From an uncultured Collinsella sp. (GTDB lineage Bacteria; Actinomycetota; Coriobacteriia; Coriobacteriales; Coriobacteriaceae): 13,879 nt of DNA. Location of the stretch: NCBI GenBank assembly GCA_958427355.1, contig CAUACA010000037.1:1-13879 (forward strand). The letters run 5' to 3'. The translations under genes and the position numbers were made by a program. Numbering within the stretch: position 1 is the stretch's first letter; each line of letters begins with the position of its first letter. The notes under the pieces were generated by a model that was not told the origin of the DNA, made no database searches, and saw nothing but the letters and a program-made list of their open reading frames with translations. Shown here one piece after another: positions 7,639 through 13,879 of the stretch.

Positions 7639-7856
7639 GTCTCGATCTGTAACGGGTGAGGCTGATTTCGGACGTTAGATGTTACAGATCGAGACGGTTC
7701 CGCTGAGCTAACCATTTCATCTAAATCTGTAACACCAAAGGTGAATTTCAGCTGCTAGATGTTACAGATCGAGATAAACCCAAGGGGAGGGGCCGGTATG
7801 TCTCAATCTGTAACAGCTGGGACCGTTTTTACCGAGTAGTTGTTACAGATCGAGAT
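7639..7856. repeat. Array of six 14-base motifs in alternating orientation (three long hairpins)
   Basis: Motif TCTCGATCTGTAAC and its reverse complement alternate. Forward copies are at 7640-7653, 7720-7733 and 7801-7814; inverted copies GTTACAGATCGAGA at 7681-7694, 7761-7774 and 7842-7855. Start-to-start distances are 41, 39, 41, 40 and 41 bases. Each forward/inverted pair encloses exactly 27 bases. All three inverted copies are identical, and two of them share a 19-base block that starts with TAGAT. The forward copies vary at motif positions 4-5 and the 27-base interiors differ apart from TTT in the middle and TAG near the end. No gene lies in 7614-7894. The layout resembles mosaics of alternating REP elements (BIMEs) or a row of hairpins; a role is not known to me. 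Confidence 0.85.
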
Positions 7857-7894
7857 TGTTTGGCCGAGTTGGGTCGCAGGGTAACGTGCGGGCA

Positions 7895-7928
7895 CAAAAA
7901 ACGGAGCCGTGTTGCCACGACTCCGTTT
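7895..7928 (-). terminator. Terminator of the malQ-glgP unit
   Basis: On the minus strand AAACGGAG (7928-7921) pairs with CTCCGTTT (7906-7899), and an inner CGTG/CACG extends the stem after one mismatch. A run of six T follows. It begins 29 bases after the glgP stop. Confidence 0.88.
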
Positions 7929-7956
7929 CTCAAGAGGATGGGTAAGGGAAGCGAAA

Positions 7957-10224
7957 TTAGCTCAGGTGCCAAATCTCGTCGTTGTACTGGGAGATCGTGC
8001 GGTCAGACGAGAAGGTGCCGGCGTTGGCGATATTGATGAGCGTCTTGCGCATCCAGGCGTCCTGGTCCTCGTAGTCGGCCAACACGCGCTCCTTGGTCTG
8101 GATGTACTCCTCGATGTCGAGCAGGGCCATAAACCAGTCCTTGCCCTTAATGTCATCGTGCAGGCGCTGCAGGCGCTCGACGTTGCCGGTCGCCATAAAG
8201 GCCGGGTTGGTGATGAAGTCCACCAGCAGTTTAATGCCGGGCTTGCGGTAGAGCACACCGGCGTCATAGGTGCCGTCGGCATAGAGCTGCTCGACCTGTT
8301 TGGACGAGGCACCAAAGGTATAGATATTCTCGTCGCCCACGAGCTCGGCAATCTCCACGTTGGCGCCGTCGAGCGTGCACAGGGTTAGGGCGCCGTTGAG
8401 CATGAACTTCATGTTGGAGGTGCCGCTCGCCTCCTTGGAGGCCAGGCTGATCTGCTCGGAGATATCAGCGGCGGGGATCACGCGCTCGGCGGCGGTGACG
8501 TTGTAGTTCTCGATCATGACGACCTGCAGGTAGGGAGCCACGTCGGGGTCGTTTGCAATCCACTGCGACAGCGTCAAGATCAGATGGATGATGTCCTGCG
8601 CGATAGTGTAGGCAGGCGCCGCCTTGCCGCCAAAGATGATGGTGACGGGGTGCTTAGGTCTGTTGCCGTTCTTGATATCGAGGTACTTCCAGATGATGTA
8701 GAGCGCGAGCATCTGCTGACGCTTGTACTCGTGGATGCGCTTGACCTGGACGTCGATGATGGCGTTGGAGGGAATGGTCACGCCCTGCTCGAGCGCCATG
8801 AACTGGCGCATGATGGCCTTGGCTTCGACCTTGGTGGCGGCCAGGCGCTCAAGAACGTCCTTGTCGTCGGCGAACTTGGCGAGTTTGCTCAGATCGCCGG
8901 TGCTGCGCCAGTCGGTGCCGATCACATCGTCGAGCAGGCTGGCGAGCGCGGGGTTGGCCCCATGGATCCAGCGGCGGAAGGTGATGCCGTTGGTCTTGTT
9001 GGAGAACTTCTTGGGATAGATCTCGTAGAACGGATGAAGCTCGGTGTCCTCCAGGATCTTGGTGTGGAGGGCGGCTACGCCGTTGATGGAGAAGCCAAAG
9101 TGGATGTCCATGTGGGCCATGTGGACGGTATCGTGTTTGTCGATGATGGCGACGCGCGGGTCATCGTGCTCGGCCTTCGCGATCTCATCGAGCTTGACGA
9201 TAATGTCGGCGATGGCAGGGGAGACCTTCTGTAGGCTGGCGAGCGGCCACTTCTCGAGCGCCTCGGCAAGAATCGTGTGGTTAGTGTAGGCGACCATGGA
9301 GCGTACGATGGTCACGGCCTCGTCAAACTCGATGCCATGCTCGGTGGTGAGCAAGCGAATGAGCTCGGGAATGACCATGGTGGGGTGCGTGTCGTTGATC
9401 TGGACAACGGCGTAATCGGCCAGATCGTGCAGGTTGCTGCCGCGCTCGACGGCCTCGTCGATCAGGAGCTGGGCGGCGTTGCTCACCATGAAGTACTCCT
9501 GATAGATGCGAAGTAGGCGGCCCTGCTCGTCGGAATCGTCGGGGTAGAGGAACAAGGTGAGGTTCTTGGCGATCTCGGTCTTGTCGAAGTCGATGGAGCT
9601 GCCGGGGACCAGGCCGTCGTCGACGCTCGCCAGGTCGAACAGGCGCAGGCGGTTCTTGGTGGGCTGGCCGTAACCGGGCACATCGATGTTGACGAGCTTG
9701 GAGGTAACGGCAAAATCGCCGAACTCGACGGTGTAGGAGCGGTCATCGTCGACTAGGATGTCCTGCTCACCGAGCCACTCGTCGGGGACGGCCTTCTGCT
9801 GGTTGTCGACAAAGCGCTGACGGAACAGACCGTAGTGATAGTTGAGGCCCACGCCATCGCCGGTCAAGCCCAGCGTGGCGATGGAATCCAGGAAGCACGC
9901 GGCCAAGCGGCCCAGGCCGCCGTTGCCGAGTGACGGCTCGACCTCGAATTCCTCGATCTTGTTGAGGTCGTGGCCTGCGGCGGTGAGCTGGTCCTTAACC
10001 TCGTCGTAGATGCCGAGGTCGATCATGTTGTTGATGAGCAGCTTGCCGATCAAAAATTCGGCGGAAATGTAATAGAGCTTTTTCTTGCCGTTGTTGAGCG
10101 GGCAGGTGGCAGAGCGCTCCTGCACGAGTTTGACCAGCAGCTTGTAAATGCGACGGTCGTCGAGCTGCTCGAGCGAGGCGCCAAAAGACTGCTCGGCGAG
10201 TTCTATGAGGTTAATTTGGGGCAT
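7957..10224 (-). CDS. glgP: Glycogen/maltodextrin phosphorylase
   Basis: Cytoplasmic GT35 enzyme that cleaves alpha-1,4-glucans with phosphate to release glucose-1-phosphate, using pyridoxal phosphate. I start it at ATG 10224 (MPQINLIELAEQSFG), five to six bases after AGGAG; an upstream in-frame ATG at 10251 lacks a comparable site. That gives 755 residues, slightly shorter than the usual 790-820. Family motifs: GNGGLGRLAACFLDS in the N-terminal part, VQINDTHPTMVIPELIR in the middle, and EASGTSNMKFMLNGAL near the end with K606 as the cofactor lysine. It lies downstream of malQ on the same strand, 128 bases apart with a hairpin between. Whether glycogen or imported maltodextrin is the main substrate cannot be told; the symbol malP would fit equally in a maltodextrin operon. 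Confidence 0.93.
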   Translation of the reverse strand: MPQINLIELAEQSFGASLEQLDDRRIYKLLVKLVQERSATCPLNNGKKKLYYISAEFLIGKLLINNMIDLGIYDEVKDQLTAAGHDLNKIEEFEVEPSLGNGGLGRLAACFLDSIATLGLTGDGVGLNYHYGLFRQRFVDNQQKAVPDEWLGEQDILVDDDRSYTVEFGDFAVTSKLVNIDVPGYGQPTKNRLRLFDLASVDDGLVPGSSIDFDKTEIAKNLTLFLYPDDSDEQGRLLRIYQEYFMVSNAAQLLIDEAVERGSNLHDLADYAVVQINDTHPTMVIPELIRLLTTEHGIEFDEAVTIVRSMVAYTNHTILAEALEKWPLASLQKVSPAIADIIVKLDEIAKAEHDDPRVAIIDKHDTVHMAHMDIHFGFSINGVAALHTKILEDTELHPFYEIYPKKFSNKTNGITFRRWIHGANPALASLLDDVIGTDWRSTGDLSKLAKFADDKDVLERLAATKVEAKAIMRQFMALEQGVTIPSNAIIDVQVKRIHEYKRQQMLALYIIWKYLDIKNGNRPKHPVTIIFGGKAAPAYTIAQDIIHLILTLSQWIANDPDVAPYLQVVMIENYNVTAAERVIPAADISEQISLASKEASGTSNMKFMLNGALTLCTLDGANVEIAELVGDENIYTFGASSKQVEQLYADGTYDAGVLYRKPGIKLLVDFITNPAFMATGNVERLQRLHDDIKGKDWFMALLDIEEYIQTKERVLADYEDQDAWMRKTLINIANAGTFSSDRTISQYNDEIWHLS

Positions 10225-10270
10225 GTTTTCTCCTGTGATGGGTTGTTTCATGTCTGCAATTCATAAGAAG

Positions 10271-10304
10271 CCCGCGCGAGGGGATTGGGGTGGCCTCGCG
10301 CGGG
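10271..10304 (-). other. GC-rich hairpin between malQ and glgP
   Basis: A perfect 11-bp stem: CCCGCGCGAGG (10271-10281) and CCTCGCGCGGG (10294-10304), with a 12-base loop. On the minus strand it is followed by CTTCTTATG, too weak a U-run for a firm terminator call. It may be a partial terminator or an RNA processing or stability element that sets the malQ to glgP ratio. Confidence 0.65.
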
Positions 10305-10352
10305 AAAAGCAAGCGCGTCCGCACGGTGGGGAGGGGCCGGGCGCGGTAGCTC

Positions 10353-11858
10353 CTATTGAGGAAGCTCGATTTCGGCTTCCGACGGGATGCGGAAGTAGGT
10401 CTCGGTCCAGTCGGTGAGTTTGTGCTCGAGCTCGCGGGTGATGGCGCCGTCGAGCATGCGCCAGGTCCAGTTGCCGCCCAGCGTGGCAGGGGTGTTGATG
10501 CGCGCCTCGTTGCCCAAGTTGAGCAGGTCTTGCATGGTGTAGATGCACGTGTCACTCACGCTGGCGGCGATGGTGCGATTGAGTGCATCTGCCATGGGTT
10601 CGCCGGCCTGCTGATGGGTGTACAGGGCTGCCTGCTCGCGTTGACGCGGGGTGGCCGTTCCCTCAAACCAACCGCGCGCCGTCTCGTTGTCGTGGGTGCC
10701 CACATAGGCGACGGTGTTGGCGATGTAGTTATGCGGCAGGTAGTACGAGTTGGTACCCTCAAAGGCAAACTGCAGGATCTTCATGCCGGGGAAGCCCGAG
10801 TTGTCGCGCATGTCGATGACGCCGGGGGTGAGGAAGCCCAGGTCCTCGGCGATGATGGGCAGCGTGCCGAGCTTTTCCTCGAGCGTCTTGAAGAACTTGA
10901 GGCCGGGGCCCTGCGTCCACGAACCGTAGGACGAATCGGGCGAGGAGAACGGCACCTCCCAATAGGCCTCGAAGCCGCGGAAGTGATCCAGGCGGATGAC
11001 GTCGTACATGTCGAGGGCGGCGCGAATGCGGCCCTCCCACCAGGAGAAGCCATCGGACTCCATAGCGTCCCAGTCGTAGATGGGGTTGCCCCAGTACTGG
11101 CCGGTGGCCGAGAACTGGTCGGGCGGCGTGCCGGCGACGCTCACGGGATTGCCGGCGGCGTCGATCTTAAAGAGCTCAGGCGTCGCCCACATCTCGACGG
11201 AGTCACGCGAGACATAGATGGGCAGGTCGCCGATGATGAGAATGTCGCGCTCGTTGGCATAGGCCTTGAGGCGGCTCCACTGGCGATCGAAGAAGTACTG
11301 CGTCATCTGGTGGTAGAGCATACGCGCCGGATGGTCGGCGCAGACCTTGGCGGAAGCCTCACCGCGGGTGCGGAGCTCCGCGGGCCACTCCCAAAACGCC
11401 TTGAGACCGCACTCCTCTTTGACGGTCATGAACTCACAGTAGGGGATGAGCCAGTCCTCGTTGGCTTGGATAAAGTCATCGAAATCGGCCGGCTTGTCGG
11501 CAGCAAAGCGCTCGGCGGCGCGGTCGAGAATCTGACGGCGGCCGCCAAAGATGGCACCGTAGTCGACGTTACTGGGGTCAGAACCCAGGTACACGCCATC
11601 GATATCGCGCTGCTCTAGATACCCTGCCTCGATAAGCTCGGCAAAGTCGATAAAGTTGGGGTTGCCTGCGCGGGCCGAGAACGACTGATAGGGCGAATCG
11701 CCATAGCTGGTCGTCGTAAGGGGCAGAATCTGCCAGTAATGTTGTTTGCACGAGGCGAGAAAATCGACGAAGTCGTAGGCATTCCAGCCAAAGCCGCCGA
11801 TTCCGTATGGTCCGGGCAGAGATGAGACGGGCATGAGGACGCCGCTTGCACGCTCCAT
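10353..11858 (-). CDS. malQ: 4-alpha-glucanotransferase (amylomaltase)
   Basis: GH77 enzyme that transfers maltosyl and longer glucanosyl units between alpha-1,4-glucans and frees glucose. ATG 11858 is chosen because GGTGAG lies seven bases ahead and the protein then begins MERASGVLMPVSSLPGPYGI, the standard family start; in-frame GTG and TTG codons lie 12 and 15 bases upstream. Length is 501 residues, normal for the short bacterial class. Catalytic residues visible by motif: nucleophile D291 in VIRLDHFRGFE, acid/base E338 in IIAEDLG, and D390 in GTHDNE. It is the first gene of a unit with glgP, and an operator-like palindrome lies in its promoter. MalQ lengthens short maltodextrins so that the phosphorylase can use them, a well-known pairing. 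Confidence 0.95.
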   Translation of the reverse strand: MERASGVLMPVSSLPGPYGIGGFGWNAYDFVDFLASCKQHYWQILPLTTTSYGDSPYQSFSARAGNPNFIDFAELIEAGYLEQRDIDGVYLGSDPSNVDYGAIFGGRRQILDRAAERFAADKPADFDDFIQANEDWLIPYCEFMTVKEECGLKAFWEWPAELRTRGEASAKVCADHPARMLYHQMTQYFFDRQWSRLKAYANERDILIIGDLPIYVSRDSVEMWATPELFKIDAAGNPVSVAGTPPDQFSATGQYWGNPIYDWDAMESDGFSWWEGRIRAALDMYDVIRLDHFRGFEAYWEVPFSSPDSSYGSWTQGPGLKFFKTLEEKLGTLPIIAEDLGFLTPGVIDMRDNSGFPGMKILQFAFEGTNSYYLPHNYIANTVAYVGTHDNETARGWFEGTATPRQREQAALYTHQQAGEPMADALNRTIAASVSDTCIYTMQDLLNLGNEARINTPATLGGNWTWRMLDGAITRELEHKLTDWTETYFRIPSEAEIELPQ

Positions 11859-11943
11859 GAATGCGCTCACCAACCTTCTTGTTGTGGGGTCGGCCTGCCG
11901 ATGGGTGTGCAGTCCGCCCCCGATGTTCTGATTCGATACGCCT

Positions 11944-11974
11944 ATTGTAAAACATGTTGTTTAAACATGTACAG
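11944..11974 (-). promoter_or_regulatory. Promoter and operator of malQ-glgP
   Basis: On the minus strand TACAAT (11949-11944) is a good -10. A weak -35 TGTACA lies 18 bases upstream. Between them sits the near-palindrome TTGTTTAAACAT (plus-strand 11957-11968), itself inside a larger ACATG/CATGT symmetry (11952-11970). A repressor here would sit between -35 and -10. The match to the other four sites in the window links this unit to the GntR regulator by inference. Confidence 0.55.
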
Positions 11975-12022
11975 GCAAGATAAAAAAGTTGGTCGATTTT
12001 CGGCGAATGGTTACATGCCATG

Positions 12023-12056
12023 AAAAAGCCCCGACCTCACAACGTGAGATCGGGGC
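12023..12056 (-). terminator. Terminator of galE
   Basis: On the minus strand a 13-bp stem (GCCCCGATCTCAC with GTGAGGTCGGGGC, one G-U pair) and a three-base loop, followed by TTTTTC. It spans plus-strand 12028-12056 with the tail at 12023-12027, shortly after the galE stop. It isolates galE from the malQ promoter region. Confidence 0.9.
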
Positions 12057-12078
12057 AAGAGCGGTATGTAGGTTTTTG

Positions 12079-13140
12079 CTACTCGGCGTCGGCGAAGCCG
12101 TTGGGGTTGTGGCTCTGCCAGTTCCAGCTATCGCGGCACATGTCCGCGATGTCGTACTGGGCCTTCCAGCCCATCATGCGCTCGGCCTTGGAGGCATCGC
12201 ACCAGTTGGCAGCGATGTCGCCGGCGCGGCGCTCGCGGATCACGTAGGGCAGCTCCTTGCCACAAGCCTTGGAGAAGGCGGCGACGACCTCGAGTACCGA
12301 GGTGCCGGTGCCGGTGCCCAAGTTAAAGATCTCGACGCCGGTCTTGCCGTTCATCCAGTTAAGGGCGGCAACGTGACCAGAGGCCAGATCGCACACGTGG
12401 ATGTAGTCGCGCACGCCGGTGCCGTCGGAGGTGGGGTAGTCGTTGCCAAAGACCTGAACGGCCTCGAGCTTGCCCACGGCGACCTGGGCGACATAGGGCA
12501 CCAAGTTGTTGGGGATGCCCTTGGGGTCCTCGCCGATCAGGCCCGACGGATGAGCGCCGATGGGGTTGAAGTAACGGAGCAGCACGACGTCCCACTCGGG
12601 GTCGGCGGTGTGGACGTCCATAAGGATCTGCTCGATCATCCACTTGGTCCAACCATAGGGGTTGGTCGCGGGCTTCTTAGGATCCTCCTCGGTGACGGGC
12701 GGGTTGTCCGGGTCGCCGTAGACGGTCGAGGAGCTCGAGAAGATGATGGACTTGCAGCCATGGTTGCGCATGACGTCGATGAGCACCAGGGTGTTCTCGA
12801 TGTTGTTGTGGTAGTATTCGACGGGCTTGCTCACCGACTCGCCGACGGCCTTAAAGCCGGCAAAGTGGATGACGCGGTCGATCTGATGGGTATCGAAGAT
12901 CTTGTTCATCGCATCGTGGTCGAGCACGTTGGCCTCGTAGAAGGTGAGGTTCTTGGCGGCCTCGTCGCCCACGATGGTCTTGACGCGGTCGACGGCGACG
13001 GCGCTGGAGTTGGAGAGATCATCGACGATGATGACCTGGTAGCCACCCTCGAGCAGCTGAACGACGGTGTGCGAGCCGATAAAGCCGGCGCCACCGGTAA
13101 CGAGGACGCAGGTGTCTTTGGGGTCGAGTGCTTTGGACAT
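12079..13140 (-). CDS. galE: UDP-glucose 4-epimerase
   Basis: Cytoplasmic extended short-chain dehydrogenase that interconverts UDP-galactose and UDP-glucose with tightly bound NAD. It has 353 residues, close to the usual 330-350. ATG 13140 follows AGGAG by six bases. The NAD-binding glycine motif TGGAGFIGS lies at 15-23, the active-site Ser/Thr segment SSSSTVYGD at 135-143, and the catalytic pair Y162 and K166 in NPYGWTKW. It supplies precursors for galactose use and for surface polysaccharides. It has its own promoter region and terminator and no copy of the shared operator, so it seems independent of the maltodextrin genes. Confidence 0.95.
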   Translation of the reverse strand: MSKALDPKDTCVLVTGGAGFIGSHTVVQLLEGGYQVIIVDDLSNSSAVAVDRVKTIVGDEAAKNLTFYEANVLDHDAMNKIFDTHQIDRVIHFAGFKAVGESVSKPVEYYHNNIENTLVLIDVMRNHGCKSIIFSSSSTVYGDPDNPPVTEEDPKKPATNPYGWTKWMIEQILMDVHTADPEWDVVLLRYFNPIGAHPSGLIGEDPKGIPNNLVPYVAQVAVGKLEAVQVFGNDYPTSDGTGVRDYIHVCDLASGHVAALNWMNGKTGVEIFNLGTGTGTSVLEVVAAFSKACGKELPYVIRERRAGDIAANWCDASKAERMMGWKAQYDIADMCRDSWNWQSHNPNGFADAE

Positions 13141-13178
13141 GTAGTCTCCTATCGAATCAGGAACACTTCTTCAGGGGA

Positions 13179-13184
13179 GTATAG
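13179..13184 (-). promoter_or_regulatory. -10 box of the galE promoter
   Basis: TATACT on the minus strand at 13184-13179, about 40 bases ahead of the galE start. No good -35 is seen at 16-18 bases upstream (GATTTG at 17). Confidence 0.4.
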
Positions 13185-13238
13185 CGCAGGCAGGGACGCC
13201 CAAATCGTGCGCTGTAGGAAAAGCAGAGGATTATGCTA

Positions 13239-13271
13239 GCGTACTCATAACAGAGCTCGCGTACGCATAAC
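13239..13271. repeat. Direct repeat pair, two helical turns apart, in the galE / Tat-protein divergent region
   Basis: GCGTACTCATAAC (13239-13251) and GCGTACGCATAAC (13259-13271) match at 12 of 13 bases with starts 20 bases apart. A shorter inverted relative TATGTACGC is at 13348-13356, inside the candidate promoter of the plus-strand gene. The region 13141-13406 holds no other gene that I can see. These may be regulator sites; the regulator is unknown. Confidence 0.45.
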
Positions 13272-13334
13272 CTGATCTTTGGCATTTGCCTACGAGCCGC
13301 CGACCTTGCAGTTTCCTGCCGTTCGTGGAAATCG

Positions 13335-13362
13335 TTGGGACGCGCCATATGTACGCTAATAT
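13335..13362 (+). promoter_or_regulatory. Candidate promoter of the Tat-exported coiled-coil gene
   Basis: TTGGGA (13335-13340), 16 bases, TAATAT (13357-13362). A second -10-like TATAAA lies at 13380-13385. Both would give a short leader before ATG 13407. Confidence 0.35.
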
Positions 13363-13406
13363 GTATGAGTTGAGCGACATATAAATAAGCATGTAACGGA
13401 GTACAT

Positions 13407-13879
13407 ATGTCACCAAACAGCGATTCCATCCTTTCCCAGGAGCTCTCGCGTCGCACTGCCCTCAAGGCCCTGTTCGGCGCTGCTTCTGCGGCAGTTCTTT
13501 TTGGCCTGCCCACTCGCGCCCATGCGGCAGAGGCTTCCAAAGAAACAACCGATAAACTGAATGCCGCCCAGGCCCAGCTCGACGAGGTTCAGGCCCAGCT
13601 CGACAGCATCGCAAATGAGTATGCGGCGCTGGCCAACAAGAATGCCCAGACCCTCAACGACATCGAGAATGTCCAGGGCAAGATTGACGACACGCAGGCC
13701 CAGATCGATGAAAAGAAGGCCGAGCTCAAGAAGAAGCGCAACGACCTTTCCGATCGCGTGGCCGCCAGCTACAAGTCCGGCGGCACGAACATCCTGTCGC
13801 TGCTGCTGGCCTCTGGCTCGTTTGAGGAACTCGTCGCCAACGCGCATTACGTTGAGAAGATCAACAAGAGCGACCGCGA
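13407..13879 (+). CDS. Tat-exported coiled-coil protein, probably N-terminal part of a peptidoglycan hydrolase (partial)
   Basis: Only the first 157 codons are present; the frame is open at the right edge. ATG 13407 follows GGAG by six bases. The N-terminus has SRRTALKAL, then a hydrophobic core and AHAAEA, a Tat-type signal with a likely signal-peptidase site near residue 40. From about residue 45 to 120 the sequence is a long heptad-like coiled coil rich in Gln, Asp, Glu and Lys (repeats such as AQAQLDEVQAQLD), followed by RVAASYKSGGTNILSLLLAS and a segment like FEELVANAHYVEKI. This pattern is typical of PcsB/CwlO-like proteins, in which the coiled coil masks a C-terminal NlpC/P60 or CHAP hydrolase. 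The catalytic domain is outside the window, so the enzyme class is inferred. Confidence 0.75.
   Translation, partial: MSPNSDSILSQELSRRTALKALFGAASAAVLFGLPTRAHAAEASKETTDKLNAAQAQLDEVQAQLDSIANEYAALANKNAQTLNDIENVQGKIDDTQAQIDEKKAELKKKRNDLSDRVAASYKSGGTNILSLLLASGSFEELVANAHYVEKINKSDR

Noticed and set aside
7784..7796. 13-base string GGGGAGGGGCCGG, also present at 10328-10340
   Set aside because: Short, G-rich and in unrelated settings; two copies are explainable by base composition.
7639..7856. CRISPR array
   Set aside because: The period near 40 fits superficially, but the repeats are only 14 bases, alternate in orientation and number six, and no cas gene is nearby.
10225..10251. Upstream ATG (10251) as the glgP start
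   Set aside because: The ATG at 10224 has AGGAG at ideal spacing, and the resulting N-terminus fits better; the nine extra codons overlap that ribosome binding site.
10271..10304. Full intrinsic terminator between malQ and glgP
   Set aside because: The tail is CTTCTTATG rather than a U-run, and glgP would then lack a visible promoter; kept only as a hairpin of unknown role.
10356..11618. 420-codon plus-strand frame opposite malQ, and similar frames opposite galE (11989-13239), the MalG-type permease (5303-6319) and the ATPase (6267-7463)
   Set aside because: All are codon-phase shadows of well-supported genes and show no family motif.
11859..11873. TTG or GTG start for malQ
   Set aside because: The family N-terminus begins at the ATG at 11858, which has GGTGAG seven bases ahead; AGAAGG is too close to the GTG.

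Overview
The window looks like chromosome of a high-GC, anaerobic, gut-type actinobacterium of the class Coriobacteriia, most probably Collinsella or a close relative. The grounds are the strongly GC-ending codons, purine-rich ribosome binding sites, Tat-type signals on exported proteins, and protein styles that I recognise but cannot search. The locus is almost entirely devoted to alpha-glucoside, maltodextrin and glycogen metabolism.

Layout. Bases 1-1879 (minus strand, running off the left edge) encode a PTS alpha-glucoside EIIC-EIIB permease that continues in frame into a Cof-like HAD phosphatase domain, an unusual fusion. Divergent from it lies a GntR/HutC-type (TreR-like) repressor gene (2109-2828), closed by a strong terminator. 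Next comes a CUT1 sugar ABC transporter operon on the plus strand: a Tat/lipobox binding protein (3135-4451), two permeases (4539-5393 and 5393-6232) and an MsmX/MalK-type ATPase (6300-7499), followed by a terminator. Bases 7620-7860 hold a non-coding array of six 14-base motifs in alternating orientation at a 39-41 base period. On the minus strand follow 4-alpha-glucanotransferase (malQ, 11858 to 10353) and glycogen/maltodextrin phosphorylase (glgP, 10224 to 7957), then UDP-glucose 4-epimerase (galE, 13140 to 12079) with its own terminator. The right edge carries the start of a Tat-exported coiled-coil protein, probably a peptidoglycan hydrolase of the NlpC/P60 or PcsB style.

How the parts may work together. 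A near-palindrome close to TTGTTTAAACAA occurs five times, in front of the PTS gene, gntR, the ABC operon (twice) and malQ, and nowhere else that I noticed. It resembles the half-sites bound by TreR-type regulators, so the GntR protein is a good candidate to control all of these units. The inferred picture is that the PTS imports and phosphorylates a disaccharide, the fused HAD domain may dephosphorylate it, the ABC system imports longer maltodextrins, and MalQ plus GlgP convert the cytoplasmic glucans to glucose and glucose-1-phosphate. No 6-phospho-alpha-glucosidase is visible in the window, which fits the idea that the HAD domain replaces that step, but the gene could lie outside.

No tRNA, rRNA, insertion sequence or genuine CRISPR array was seen. 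Many long antisense reading frames are by-products of the high third-position GC content.
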